A stretch of DNA of 6,341 nt from positions 1-6,341 of the forward strand of contig CADBLV010000092.1 in NCBI GenBank assembly GCA_902795555.1. The letters are read 5' to 3'. Each line of letters opens with the position of its first letter. Position 1 is the stretch's first letter. Both the position numbers and the translations under genes were made by a program. Shown one piece after another: positions 1-5,933 of the stretch. A model generated the notes under the pieces. That model ran no database searches. It was given only the letters and a program-made list of their open reading frames with translations, and was not told the DNA's origin. The stretch comes from an uncultured Eubacteriales bacterium. Its GTDB lineage: Bacteria > Bacillota_A > Clostridia > Christensenellales > Aristaeellaceae.

Positions 1-199
1 CCACCTTCAGGTGGTGCTCAATATATTCACGCAGCTTGCTGATTTCGCTCTCGGACAGATCTTTAACGCGCGTGTCCGGATTCACGCCAACTTCCGCGAG
101 CATCTTCTGCGACGTGGTCAGCCCGATGCCGTAAATATACGTCAGACCGATTTCCACGCGCTTTTCTCTGGGCAGGTCAACGCCTGCAATGCGTGCCAT
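1..199 (-). CDS. rpsM: 30S ribosomal protein S13, N-terminal part (cut by window edge)
   Basis: S13 sits in the head of the small ribosomal subunit and takes part in the bridges to the large subunit and in contact with P-site tRNA. The minus strand encodes 66 residues beginning [20 protein letters not shown], followed by the family's YIYGIG segment and ending ...[11 protein letters not shown]; this is the highly conserved N-terminal half of bacterial S13. The C-terminal half lies beyond position 1. The start is fixed by GGAGGTG at 217-211, 11 nt before the ATG at 199. An in-frame ATG 12 codons upstream (235-233) has no such site and would add residues absent from the family. In most bacteria rpsM follows infA and rpmJ and precedes rpsK, rpsD, rpoA and rplQ. 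Here the upstream neighbour is cca and no rpmJ is present, so the gene appears to start its own transcription unit from the promoter at 461-489. Confidence 0.97.
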   Translation of the reverse strand, partial: MARIAGVDLPREKRVEIGLTYIYGIGLTTSQKMLAEVGVNPDTRVKDLSESEISKLREYIEHHLKV

Positions 200-455
200 T
201 TTACGTATTACACCTCCGTATGTTCTTTGCCCCATGGCAATGGAAAAGGATGTTCCCCCGGACGAGGCAACCCAACCCAATCCGCGGAACAGATCTCCTC
301 AAACGGTGCTCCCGGTGAAAGCGGGCGCACAGACACGGGCCAGCCGCTATGGAAGGTACGGCAGGTCAGCGCCAACAGAGACGGGCTTGGCTCGCTACCG
401 GAACATGCGTCAGATCAACGCATGCAGCCGCCCGGCGGCGAAACCAGGGCTAACT
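200..455 (-). promoter_or_regulatory. Long structured 5' leader of rpsM (gene-free region)
   Basis: Between the predicted transcription start (about 455) and the rpsM start codon lie about 255 nt with no convincing gene on either strand. As minus-strand RNA the segment can form several stem-loops, which I found by eye. These are a short GC hairpin (427-439), a perfect 7-bp stem CATGCGT/ACGCATG (404-410 with 418-424, loop 411-417), and a bulged 11-bp stem (364-375 with 387-399). A possible AGCGG/CCGCT pairing follows (320-324 with 344-348), then a stem with an internal loop (251-262 with 281-291) and a small TTGCC/GGCAA hairpin (227-240) just before the ribosome binding site. I do not recognise a known riboswitch or T-box. 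A ribosomal-protein autoregulatory leader is a plausible inference, because the E. coli alpha operon is controlled by S4 binding at the rpsM leader, but no match to that structure was established. Confidence 0.5.
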
Positions 456-460
456 GCTAT

Positions 461-489
461 AGTTTAGCACAGGGTTTTCCAAAAGGCAA
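461..489 (-). promoter_or_regulatory. Promoter of rpsM with extended -10
   Basis: On the minus strand there is a -35 TTGCCT (489-484), a 17-bp spacer and a -10 TAAACT (466-461). TG sits one base upstream of the -10, giving an extended -10 element. The start of transcription would be near 455. The 50 bp further upstream (490-545) are strongly A/T-rich with A- and T-tracts, as in UP elements of strongly expressed ribosomal promoters. No GC-rich terminator separates it from the end of cca, so some read-through from cca is possible. Confidence 0.7.
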
Positions 490-547
490 ATCTTTTTTGG
501 ATAGAATTCTTAAATTTTGATAAAAAATGTTACAAATTCGAAAAGAT

Positions 548-1906
548 TTAGTCCTCTTCATCCGAAACTTGATGCTGCAGGGCAGAAAGCAGGGCAGTCC
601 GTTCATTCGGAAGCTTTCCGTCCATCACATACGAGAGAAGCCTGTTCAGAGCTTTGCCGATCTCCTGCCCCCGCAGCCCCAGGGCCATCAGGTCATGACC
701 GTTCACAGCCAGATCTTTCAGCGTGAAGCAGGGTTGTTCCCGCAGCACGGCGTCCAGCGCGTCCATACGTTGCCGCATGCGTTCATCTTCCCGTTCCCGA
801 CTGGTAATGCCGGTGGCAATCCGGTCGGCCCGATGAATCTGAAACAACGCCCGTAAATCCCGCTCCCCAAATTGGTGCAGACGGTGCAGCAGGAATCGTC
901 GGTCGGTGGCCGGGGCGCCGTCCTGCGTTCGAAGGGGGATATCGTGATACATCACCAGGCGTGTCACTCTTTCCTGCTGATCCCGGTCGCAGTGCAGATG
1001 CTCTGTCACTCGTCGCGCGATGTCGGCGGAAATGGCCTGATGGCCGCGATAGTGGGCTTCTCCCTTTTCGTCGATGGTTTGAGATGCGGGTTTGCCGGTG
1101 TCATGCAGGAGCATGGTCAGGCGCAGATCCTCTTCCGGCGGAATGTTTTCCACTGCCTGAACCGTGTGCTCCCACAGGTCGAAGCGATGATGGTGATTCA
1201 ATTGATCGTATCCCGGCATTCCCGCCAGATCGGGAATGATGACGGCGAGCACATCCGGGTATTCCCGCAGAATGCGTCCCACCGCGGGGCCGCAAAGCAT
1301 CTTTAGCAGTTCCACCCGGATCCGTTCCGCCGCGACCAGGCGCAGCGTTGGGGCAAGGAGGTGAACAGCGCGCGCGGTGTCCGCCTCCAGCGCGAAGCCA
1401 AAGGTGGATGCGAAACGAAGTGCCCGCAAGATTCGAAGGGCATCTTCCCGAAAACGCTCCTCCGGCTTTCCGACGCAGCGGACAATGCCTCCGGCCAGAT
1501 CGTCCTGCCCCCCGAAGAGGTCCACCAACCCTTCGTCCGGGCTGTAAGCCATGGCATTGATGGTGAAATCCCGGCGGGACAAATCCTCCCGGAGATCTGT
1601 CACAAAGGCAACGGAGTCAGGATGACGGTGATCCGAGTAAGGCCCGTCGGTGCGGAAGGAGGTGACTTCATAAGGGATATGATCGCGTACGACCGTGAGG
1701 GTGCCGTGTTTGATCCCGGTTTCCACCACATGCTCCCCGGCGAAAACCTGCTTCATCTCCTCAGGGGTGGCCGAAGTGCACAGATCCCAGTCGTGGGGCG
1801 TCCGACCCAACAGGGCATCGCGGACACAGCCGCCTACTGCGTAGGCCGGATAGCCGGCATCCCGCAGACGGGCGATCAGATCGGAAACGGAGGAAGGAAG
1901 ATTCAT
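548..1906 (-). CDS. cca: CCA tRNA nucleotidyltransferase with HD domain
   Basis: This enzyme adds or repairs the 3'-terminal CCA of tRNAs from CTP and ATP without a nucleic acid template. The 452-residue product is a class II nucleotidyltransferase. It has the GGCVRDALLG nucleotide-binding motif (25-34), the metal-binding DWD pair (D39, D41), RRDFTINAMAY (111-121) and EDALRILRALRF (154-165), which carries the EDxxR motif that selects CTP and ATP. The C-terminal part has an HD phosphohydrolase domain: H247, the HD pair in LLHDTGKP (H268, D269) and H289. The HD domain occurs in E. coli and clostridial enzymes but is missing from the shorter Bacillus type. The start at 1906 is chosen because AAGGAG lies 6 nt upstream and the protein then begins MNLPSSVSDLIARL. 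A longer frame from 1972 would begin inside the -10 box of its own promoter. Sequence alone cannot exclude a CC-only or A-only enzyme, but a full CCA-adding enzyme is most likely. Confidence 0.93.
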   Translation of the reverse strand: MNLPSSVSDLIARLRDAGYPAYAVGGCVRDALLGRTPHDWDLCTSATPEEMKQVFAGEHVVETGIKHGTLTVVRDHIPYEVTSFRTDGPYSDHRHPDSVAFVTDLREDLSRRDFTINAMAYSPDEGLVDLFGGQDDLAGGIVRCVGKPEERFREDALRILRALRFASTFGFALEADTARAVHLLAPTLRLVAAERIRVELLKMLCGPAVGRILREYPDVLAVIIPDLAGMPGYDQLNHHHRFDLWEHTVQAVENIPPEEDLRLTMLLHDTGKPASQTIDEKGEAHYRGHQAISADIARRVTEHLHCDRDQQERVTRLVMYHDIPLRTQDGAPATDRRFLLHRLHQFGERDLRALFQIHRADRIATGITSREREDERMRQRMDALDAVLREQPCFTLKDLAVNGHDLMALGLRGQEIGKALNRLLSYVMDGKLPNERTALLSALQHQVSDEED

Positions 1907-1912
1907 GGCGTA

Positions 1913-1918
1913 CTCCTT
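1913..1918 (-). promoter_or_regulatory. Ribosome binding site deciding the cca start
   Basis: AAGGAG on the minus strand, 6 nt before the ATG at 1906. It favours this start over an upstream in-frame ATG at 1972 that overlaps the -10 box. Confidence 0.8.
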
Positions 1919-1970
1919 ATCATCATGAAACGGGACAGATGAAGCGTCCGTCGAAATACAATCTCCTGTC

Positions 1971-2000
1971 ATTATATATGAAGGAATGGATCATCGTCAA
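1971..2000 (-). promoter_or_regulatory. Promoter of cca
   Basis: The minus strand carries TTGACG (2000-1995), an 18-bp spacer and a perfect TATAAT (1976-1971). Transcription would start near 1964, leaving a leader of about 58 nt before cca. The -35 box lies back to back with that of the fumC promoter, 5 bp away. Confidence 0.8.
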
Positions 2001-2005
2001 ATCTG

Positions 2006-2034
2006 TTGACGCTTTGACGGCGTCCTGCTATGAT
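2006..2034 (+). promoter_or_regulatory. Promoter of fumC with extended -10
   Basis: The plus strand carries TTGACG (2006-2011), a 17-bp spacer and TATGAT (2029-2034), with TG at 2026-2027 forming an extended -10. Transcription would start near 2041, about 29 nt before fumC. The -35 box forms an inverted repeat with the divergent cca -35 box, and a second TTGACG follows at 2014-2019 within the spacer. Confidence 0.8.
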
Positions 2035-2069
2035 GGAATGGAAAGATTGAATACCGGGGGACACGATGC

Positions 2070-3446
2070 ATGAAGACCAGAACAGAACATGATTCCATGG
2101 GTCCGGTGGAGGTTCCGGCGGATCGGTATTGGGGGGCGCAGACGGAGCGCAGCCGGCAGAATTTTCCCATCGGGGCGGGCATTGAGCCCATGCCGGCGGA
2201 GATCATCCGGGCTTTCGCGCTGCTGAAAGAGGCGGCGGCCGTAGCAAATCTGTCGTTGCGGCCGGAGAAGATGACCGAGGCAAAATGTGCGGCGATTCGC
2301 GGCGCGGCGGAGGAGGTGCTGGCCGGAAAGCTGGCGGATCATTTTCCCCTGGTGGTCTGGCAGACCGGTTCAGGCACTCAGAGCAATATGAACATGAACG
2401 AAGTGCTGGCCAACCGGGGAAACGAACTGGCCGGACATCCGATTCTGCATCCGAATGACGATGTGAATATGAGCCAGTCTTCTAATGATACTTTCCCCGC
2501 GGCCATGCATATCGCGGCAGCGGAGGCGCTGGAAAGGAAGGTGTTGCCCGCTCTGGATCGCCTGACGGCCGTCATGAGGCGTCTGGAAGAGGAGAACCGG
2601 GATGCGCTGAAATGTGGACGGACGCACTTGCAGGATGCAACGCCCATCCTCTTTTCTCAGGAAATTTCCGGATGGCGGGCCAGTCTGGAAAAGGATGCGG
2701 AAATGATTCGCGCCGCTGTGAAACCGCTCTGTGAGCTGGCGTTGGGCGGGACAGCGGTGGGGACCGGGTTGAATGCTCCGTCGGGCTTTGATCGCCTGGC
2801 GGCGGCTTTGCTGGCGGAAAAAACCGGCCTTCCTTTTGTGACAGCAGAGAATAAATTCCATGCCCTGACCTCCCGGGATGAGATGGTTTTTGCCCATGGA
2901 GCCCTGAAGGCCCTGGCATGCGATCTGATGAAGATCGCCAATGATATCCGCTGGCTGGCCAGCGGCCCGCGGCTGGGCCTGGGGGAAATCACCATTCCGG
3001 AAAACGAACCGGGTTCTTCCATCATGCCGGGAAAGGTGAATCCCACTCAGTGTGAACAGGTGACGATGGTGGCAGCCCAGGTGATGGGGAATGACGTGAC
3101 AGTCGGCATAGCTGCCAGCCAGGGTCAATTTGAACTGAACGTCTTCATGCCCGTGTGTGCTTACAATTTCTTGCAGAGTGCAAGGCTGCTGGCAGAGTCC
3201 ATGGAAAGCTTCAACGAGCGCTGTGTCAGCGGCATTCGGGCCAATCGGGAGAAAATGCGTCAGAATGTGGACAATTCCCTCATGCTGGTCACAGCCCTGT
3301 CTCCCTATATCGGCTATGAAAAGGCGGCGCAGACTGCGCAAACGGCCTTCCGGGAGGGCTGTTCCCTGCGGGAAGCCTGCGTGAAGCTGGGCTTTCTGAC
3401 CGGGGAAGCCTTTGACGCCTGCTTTCATCCGGAGCAGATGGTATAA
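2070..3446 (+). CDS. fumC: Class II fumarate hydratase (fumarase C)
   Basis: This cytoplasmic, iron-free homotetrameric enzyme interconverts fumarate and L-malate in the TCA cycle or its reductive branch. The 458-residue product has the usual family length. It contains TGSGTQSNMNMNEV (99-112), HPNDDVNMSQSSNDTFP (127-143, including the B-site HPNDDVN), GRTHLQDATP (183-192, catalytic His at 186) and the superfamily signature GSSIMPGKVN (315-324) with its catalytic serine. The PGKVN form and the HPNDDVN box fit fumarase rather than aspartase, which usually has PAKVN. The start at 2070 matches the conserved TRTEHDSMGPVEVP opening; the ribosome binding site is a modest GGGGG at 2056-2060. The gene has its own promoter and leads, without a visible terminator, into the alanyl-tRNA editing gene 64 nt downstream. 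Argininosuccinate lyase and adenylosuccinate lyase are ruled out by the whole-length match to the FumC pattern. Confidence 0.96.
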   Translation: MKTRTEHDSMGPVEVPADRYWGAQTERSRQNFPIGAGIEPMPAEIIRAFALLKEAAAVANLSLRPEKMTEAKCAAIRGAAEEVLAGKLADHFPLVVWQTGSGTQSNMNMNEVLANRGNELAGHPILHPNDDVNMSQSSNDTFPAAMHIAAAEALERKVLPALDRLTAVMRRLEEENRDALKCGRTHLQDATPILFSQEISGWRASLEKDAEMIRAAVKPLCELALGGTAVGTGLNAPSGFDRLAAALLAEKTGLPFVTAENKFHALTSRDEMVFAHGALKALACDLMKIANDIRWLASGPRLGLGEITIPENEPGSSIMPGKVNPTQCEQVTMVAAQVMGNDVTVGIAASQGQFELNVFMPVCAYNFLQSARLLAESMESFNERCVSGIRANREKMRQNVDNSLMLVTALSPYIGYEKAAQTAQTAFREGCSLREACVKLGFLTGEAFDACFHPEQMV

Positions 3447-3510
3447 ACAGGAAACGGAAGCAAAAGAAGAAACAGAAACGGGAAACCAGGAACAGCACGG
3501 AGGAATACAC

Positions 3511-4713
3511 ATGACGGAGCGGCTGTATTACGATGATGCGTACCTCTGGAAATTCGAGGCGACAGTGACCGCCGTCCGCACGGCGGGAAAGCCGGGCCAA
3601 TGGAAGGCGGCGCTGGATCGCAGCGCTTTTTATCCCACGTCCGGCGGCCAGCCCTATGACACAGGCATCCTGAAATGGAAGGGCGGATCTGCCCGGGTGA
3701 TGGATGTGGAAGCGGATGCGGACGGTGAGGTCTGGCACACGGTGGATCGGCCTCCGGAAGTCGGTGTCCGGGTTCGGGGAGAGATTGACGGGGCCCGTCG
3801 AACGGATCACATGGAACAGCACGGGGGCGAGCATATGCTGGCCGGCGCGTTGTGGGAAAAGCTGGGCGGTGTGACCATCGGTCTCCATCTGGGTCAGGAG
3901 GATTCCAGCATCGATGCGGATCTGCCGGAAGGACGGACTCATCTGACCGAAGAGGAAATCACGCTGCTGGAGGACACGGTGAACGCCAGAATCCGGCTTG
4001 ATGCGCCGATCCGCTGCTGGTTTCCGGAGGCTGAGGAATTAAAAAAACTGCCCCTTCGCAAACCGCCCACGGTGACGGAGCATGTGCGCATCGTTGCCAT
4101 GGGGGATTTTGAGATGGTGGCCTGCGGCGGCACGCATCCCTCCTCTACGGGACGGATCGGCCTGGTGAAAATCATCTCAGCCGTCCCGGCCCGGGGAAAG
4201 GTGCGTCTCACTTTTGTCTGCGGCGGAAGAGCGCTTCGGCTTTTTCAGACCTATATGCGATACGCAGACAAGGCCGGGGCGGCCCTCAGCTGCCCGGTCG
4301 GAGAGCTGAGCCGGGCAGCGGCGGAGCTGAAATACCGCCTGGCGGAAACGCAGAAAAAGGCAAACCGATATGAAACAGGGGATCTCCTGAATCAGTTCCG
4401 GGCGGGGGAGAACCGGGAAGACCTGTCGGGAACGGCGCCTGTGTCCCTCGCTGTTCTGACACTGCCGGATCACGAGGCAAAGGCGGTGGCGGAGGCTGTG
4501 TCCGAATACATCCGGGAAAAGGGGAAGATCCTGCTGCTGTGCTGTGGGGAACGCCTGACTTTTGCCCGCTCGGCGGACGTGAACGTGGATATGAACGCGC
4601 TGATCAAGCGGGTGGCCCGGGGTGGCGGAAGGCCGGAGCTGGCTTCCGGGGCCGGCATCCCGGAATGTGTCGGGACGGCGAAAAAAATACTGATGACGGA
4701 GTATCGCAAATGA
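3511..4713 (+). CDS. Alanyl-tRNA editing protein, AlaX-like with DHHA1 domain
   Basis: This is a free-standing relative of the alanyl-tRNA synthetase editing and C-terminal regions. Proteins of this type hydrolyse mischarged Ser- or Gly-tRNA(Ala) in the cytoplasm. The 400-residue product opens with a threonyl/alanyl second-additional-domain fold, including FYPTSGGQPYDTG (40-52). The zinc ligands are all visible: H104 and H108 in QHGGEHML, C205 and H209 in CGGTH. A helical stretch rich in Glu, Arg and Lys (about 292-330) is followed by a C-terminal DHHA1-type domain ending in GGGRPELASGAG (371-382). There is no aminoacylation domain, so it is not a truncated AlaRS. The start at 3511 has GGAGG 7 nt upstream (3499-3503); a longer frame from 3412 would overlap the fumC end and has no such site. 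It is probably co-transcribed with fumC, and its stop overlaps the next gene's start. Whether it clears Ser, Gly or both cannot be read from sequence. Confidence 0.9.
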   Translation: MTERLYYDDAYLWKFEATVTAVRTAGKPGQWKAALDRSAFYPTSGGQPYDTGILKWKGGSARVMDVEADADGEVWHTVDRPPEVGVRVRGEIDGARRTDHMEQHGGEHMLAGALWEKLGGVTIGLHLGQEDSSIDADLPEGRTHLTEEEITLLEDTVNARIRLDAPIRCWFPEAEELKKLPLRKPPTVTEHVRIVAMGDFEMVACGGTHPSSTGRIGLVKIISAVPARGKVRLTFVCGGRALRLFQTYMRYADKAGAALSCPVGELSRAAAELKYRLAETQKKANRYETGDLLNQFRAGENREDLSGTAPVSLAVLTLPDHEAKAVAEAVSEYIREKGKILLLCCGERLTFARSADVNVDMNALIKRVARGGGRPELASGAGIPECVGTAKKILMTEYRK

Positions 4714-4955
4714 CGGAAGAAAAAGACCTGATCCGAATCCAGTGGCATGTGGACCGGACGGGAGAGAATCCGAAATACTGCCTGATCTGCCTGCATCCGG
4801 ATCATCCGGATCTCCATGTGGAAGTGGAGGCTTCAGAGAAGATGACGGAGCGGGTCGCCAAGGCGTATCTCATGCAGCAGATGTTCAATCTGGGCCGGGA
4901 GAAAGGGATTGAACCCAGGTTTCTGCGCTTTAAGATCAACGGAATCGTGGAATAG
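4710..4955 (+). CDS. Small uncharacterised protein, translationally coupled to the AlaX-like gene
   Basis: I do not recognise this 81-residue protein. Its ATG at 4710 overlaps the preceding stop in an ATGA junction, and GGAG at 4698-4701 sits 8 nt upstream, so translation is probably coupled to the editing protein. The first third reads like beta strands (LIRIQWHV), followed by a short segment with C24, C27, H29 and H32 in YCLICLHPDHPD. A charged helix follows (about 43-66), then a short C-terminal strand, FLRFKINGIVE. There is no signal peptide or membrane segment, so it is probably cytoplasmic. The Cys/His cluster could bind a metal, but that is only a suggestion. The frame remains open upstream to 4539, but that part is a shadow of the editing gene. 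It is called a gene because of the coupling, the ribosome binding site and its ordinary residue composition. Confidence 0.72.
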   Translation: MTEEKDLIRIQWHVDRTGENPKYCLICLHPDHPDLHVEVEASEKMTERVAKAYLMQQMFNLGREKGIEPRFLRFKINGIVE

Positions 4956-5033
4956 GTTTTTACGATCCGCCAACGGAAGGAACGGAAGAAATCCTTCCCG
5001 ATGTTCTATGGCAAAAAAGCAGAAATCAGATGA

Positions 5034-5062
5034 TTGACAAAATTGTTTTTTTGCTGTTAAAT
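5034..5062 (+). promoter_or_regulatory. Promoter of the GntR-type regulator
   Basis: A perfect -35 TTGACA (5034-5039), a 17-bp spacer rich in T, and a weaker -10 TTAAAT (5057-5062). The start of transcription would be near 5069, the left end of the inverted repeat at 5068-5097. The gene therefore need not depend on the upstream fumC group. Confidence 0.68.
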
Positions 5063-5067
5063 GGATA

Positions 5068-5097
5068 CAAAGTGCAGGAAAAAGCCAATGCACTTTG
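5068..5097. promoter_or_regulatory. Perfect 9-bp inverted repeat, probable operator or leader hairpin
   Basis: CAAAGTGCA (5068-5076) and TGCACTTTG (5089-5097) are exact inverted copies separated by 12 bp, with half-site centres about 20 bp apart. The repeat begins at the predicted transcription start and ends at the edge of the AGGAGG ribosome binding site (5098-5103). It could be an autoregulatory operator for the downstream GntR-family protein, since such regulators commonly bind their own promoters. It could equally fold as a hairpin at the 5' end of the mRNA. The spacing is wider than the compact sites usual for this family. Confidence 0.55.
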
Positions 5098-5111
5098 AGG
5101 AGGAAACGAAG

Positions 5112-5807
5112 ATGTCATTGACCTTTCAGCCGATGATGGAAAGCCGCCCGATTCGCGAAATTGCCTATGACGTGTTGAAGAAAGCGATCATCACGGGGGA
5201 GATTCCGGCCGGAGAACGGATTGTTGAAACAGAATATGCAGATCGTCTGCATATTTCCCGCACGCCGCTGCGCGAGGCGCTTCGAAAGCTGGAGCGGGAC
5301 GGGCTGGTGGAATATGTGATGCGGAGGGGTGTAGTGGTTCACGCCTTCACGACGGAGGATGTAGAACAGATTTATACGATCCGGAACGCGCTGGAGATGC
5401 TGACCCTGCCGGACATCATTGAAAACGCCACGCAGGAGGATATTGCCGCCCTGCGGGAAAAGCTGGCTGTCATGGACAGATTTCAGGCAGTTGACGATGT
5501 GGAGAGCCTGAGCCCCCTGGCCCGGGATTTCCATACCAGCCTGACAGCGATCAGCGGAAAGAAGCGAATTCTTCGGGTGATTGACAGCCAGGATGAATAT
5601 ATCCGTCGATTCTCCGCCATGGCCATCCAGCAGGAAAATCGCCGCTCCGCTGCCCATGAGGAGCATCATCGCCTGGTGGACTATGTGGAAAACAAAGATC
5701 TGGAAAAGTTCACCAAGCTGATGAAGGCGCATATCGAGCGAAGCAAGGAAAACTGCCTGGCCGCCCTGGCCGCCCGGAAACAGAACCGGGATCTGAACAG
5801 GGACTGA
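5112..5807 (+). CDS. GntR-family transcription regulator, FCD subfamily
   Basis: The 231-residue protein is a DNA-binding regulator of the FadR/FCD type. Its N-terminal winged helix-turn-helix spans about residues 12-78, with the family pattern AYDVLKKAIITGEIPAGERI, then TEYADRLHISRTPLREALRKLERDGLV and the wing RRGVVV. The helical FCD effector domain spans about 83-215. Of the residues that usually hold a metal in FCD proteins, the histidines are visible at H141, H185 and H207. The aspartate usually four residues before the first His is replaced by A137, although D139 is nearby. FCD regulators often respond to small carboxylates or sugar acids; the ligand here is unknown. The start at 5112 has AGGAGG 8 nt upstream; an in-frame ATG at 5061 falls in the promoter's -10 box. 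The gene has its own promoter and ends at a strong terminator. Confidence 0.93.
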   Translation: MSLTFQPMMESRPIREIAYDVLKKAIITGEIPAGERIVETEYADRLHISRTPLREALRKLERDGLVEYVMRRGVVVHAFTTEDVEQIYTIRNALEMLTLPDIIENATQEDIAALREKLAVMDRFQAVDDVESLSPLARDFHTSLTAISGKKRILRVIDSQDEYIRRFSAMAIQQENRRSAAHEEHHRLVDYVENKDLEKFTKLMKAHIERSKENCLAALAARKQNRDLNRD

Positions 5808-5822
5808 GCAAGCCCTTCAAAC

Positions 5823-5845
5823 GAACAGCATTCCATATGCTGTTC
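5823..5845. repeat. Perfect 9-bp inverted repeat after the regulator gene
   Basis: GAACAGCAT (5823-5831) and ATGCTGTTC (5837-5845) are exact inverted copies around a 5-nt loop, 15 nt after the regulator's stop codon. No T-run follows, so it is not itself an intrinsic terminator. It may be an mRNA-stabilising hairpin or a protein-binding site. Confidence 0.6.
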
Positions 5846-5886
5846 ACACGATTCATCCGGATTCCCTGGATAAAAGAAAGCAAAGG

Positions 5887-5920
5887 AAAGAGCCGCTCCC
5901 CCTCGGGAACGGCTCTTTTT
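5887..5920. terminator. Rho-independent terminator between convergent genes
   Basis: AAAGAGCCG (5887-5895) pairs with CGGCTCTTT (5910-5918). After a single C/A mismatch the stem continues with TCCC/GGGA, closed by a 4-nt loop (5901-5904). A run of five T (5916-5920) follows on the plus strand, so it should end transcription of the regulator gene. On the minus strand the stem is followed by a poorer T-rich stretch (TTTCCTTTGCTTT), so it may also serve the binding-protein gene ending at 5934. Confidence 0.9.
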
Positions 5921-5933
5921 GAACCAATGGAGA

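Noticed and set aside
200..460. T-box or known riboswitch in the rpsM leader
   Set aside because: A GTTCCGCGGA stretch near 291-282 superficially recalls a T-box, but the TGGNACCGCG core and a terminator/antiterminator pair are missing.
11..520. 169-codon plus-strand open frame across the rpsM start and leader
   Set aside because: Its first third is antisense to the well-conserved rpsM coding sequence, it has no ribosome binding site, and the translation resembles no protein family.
506..535. Second minus-strand promoter TTGTAA-N17-TAAGAA ahead of rpsM
   Set aside because: The -10 matches consensus at only three positions and lies in generally A/T-rich DNA. The promoter at 461-489 is much better.
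200..547. Possible rpmJ (L36) gene in the gap upstream of rpsM
   Set aside because: I looked for the short, basic, Cys-containing L36 sequence on the minus strand. The only ATGs there lead to stops within a few codons or run in frame into rpsM.
2066..2092. Eight-codon frame MHEDQNRT starting 4 nt before fumC
   Set aside because: It arises from the overlapping ATGCATG at the fumC start. Too short to support as a leader peptide, and the residues suggest no attenuation signal.
2370..3512. 380-codon minus-strand open frame opposite fumC
   Set aside because: It is fully antisense to fumC, lacks start signals, and its Cys/His/Gln-rich composition is typical of a shadow frame in GC-rich DNA.
4974..4999. 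GGAAGG/CCTTCC hairpin after the small protein gene
   Set aside because: A 6-bp stem with a 12-nt loop and no following T-run does not qualify as an intrinsic terminator. How the fumC group ends is unclear.
5115..5732. 205-codon minus-strand frame opposite the GntR-type regulator
   Set aside because: It is antisense to a clearly recognised gene, with no ribosome binding site or family resemblance.
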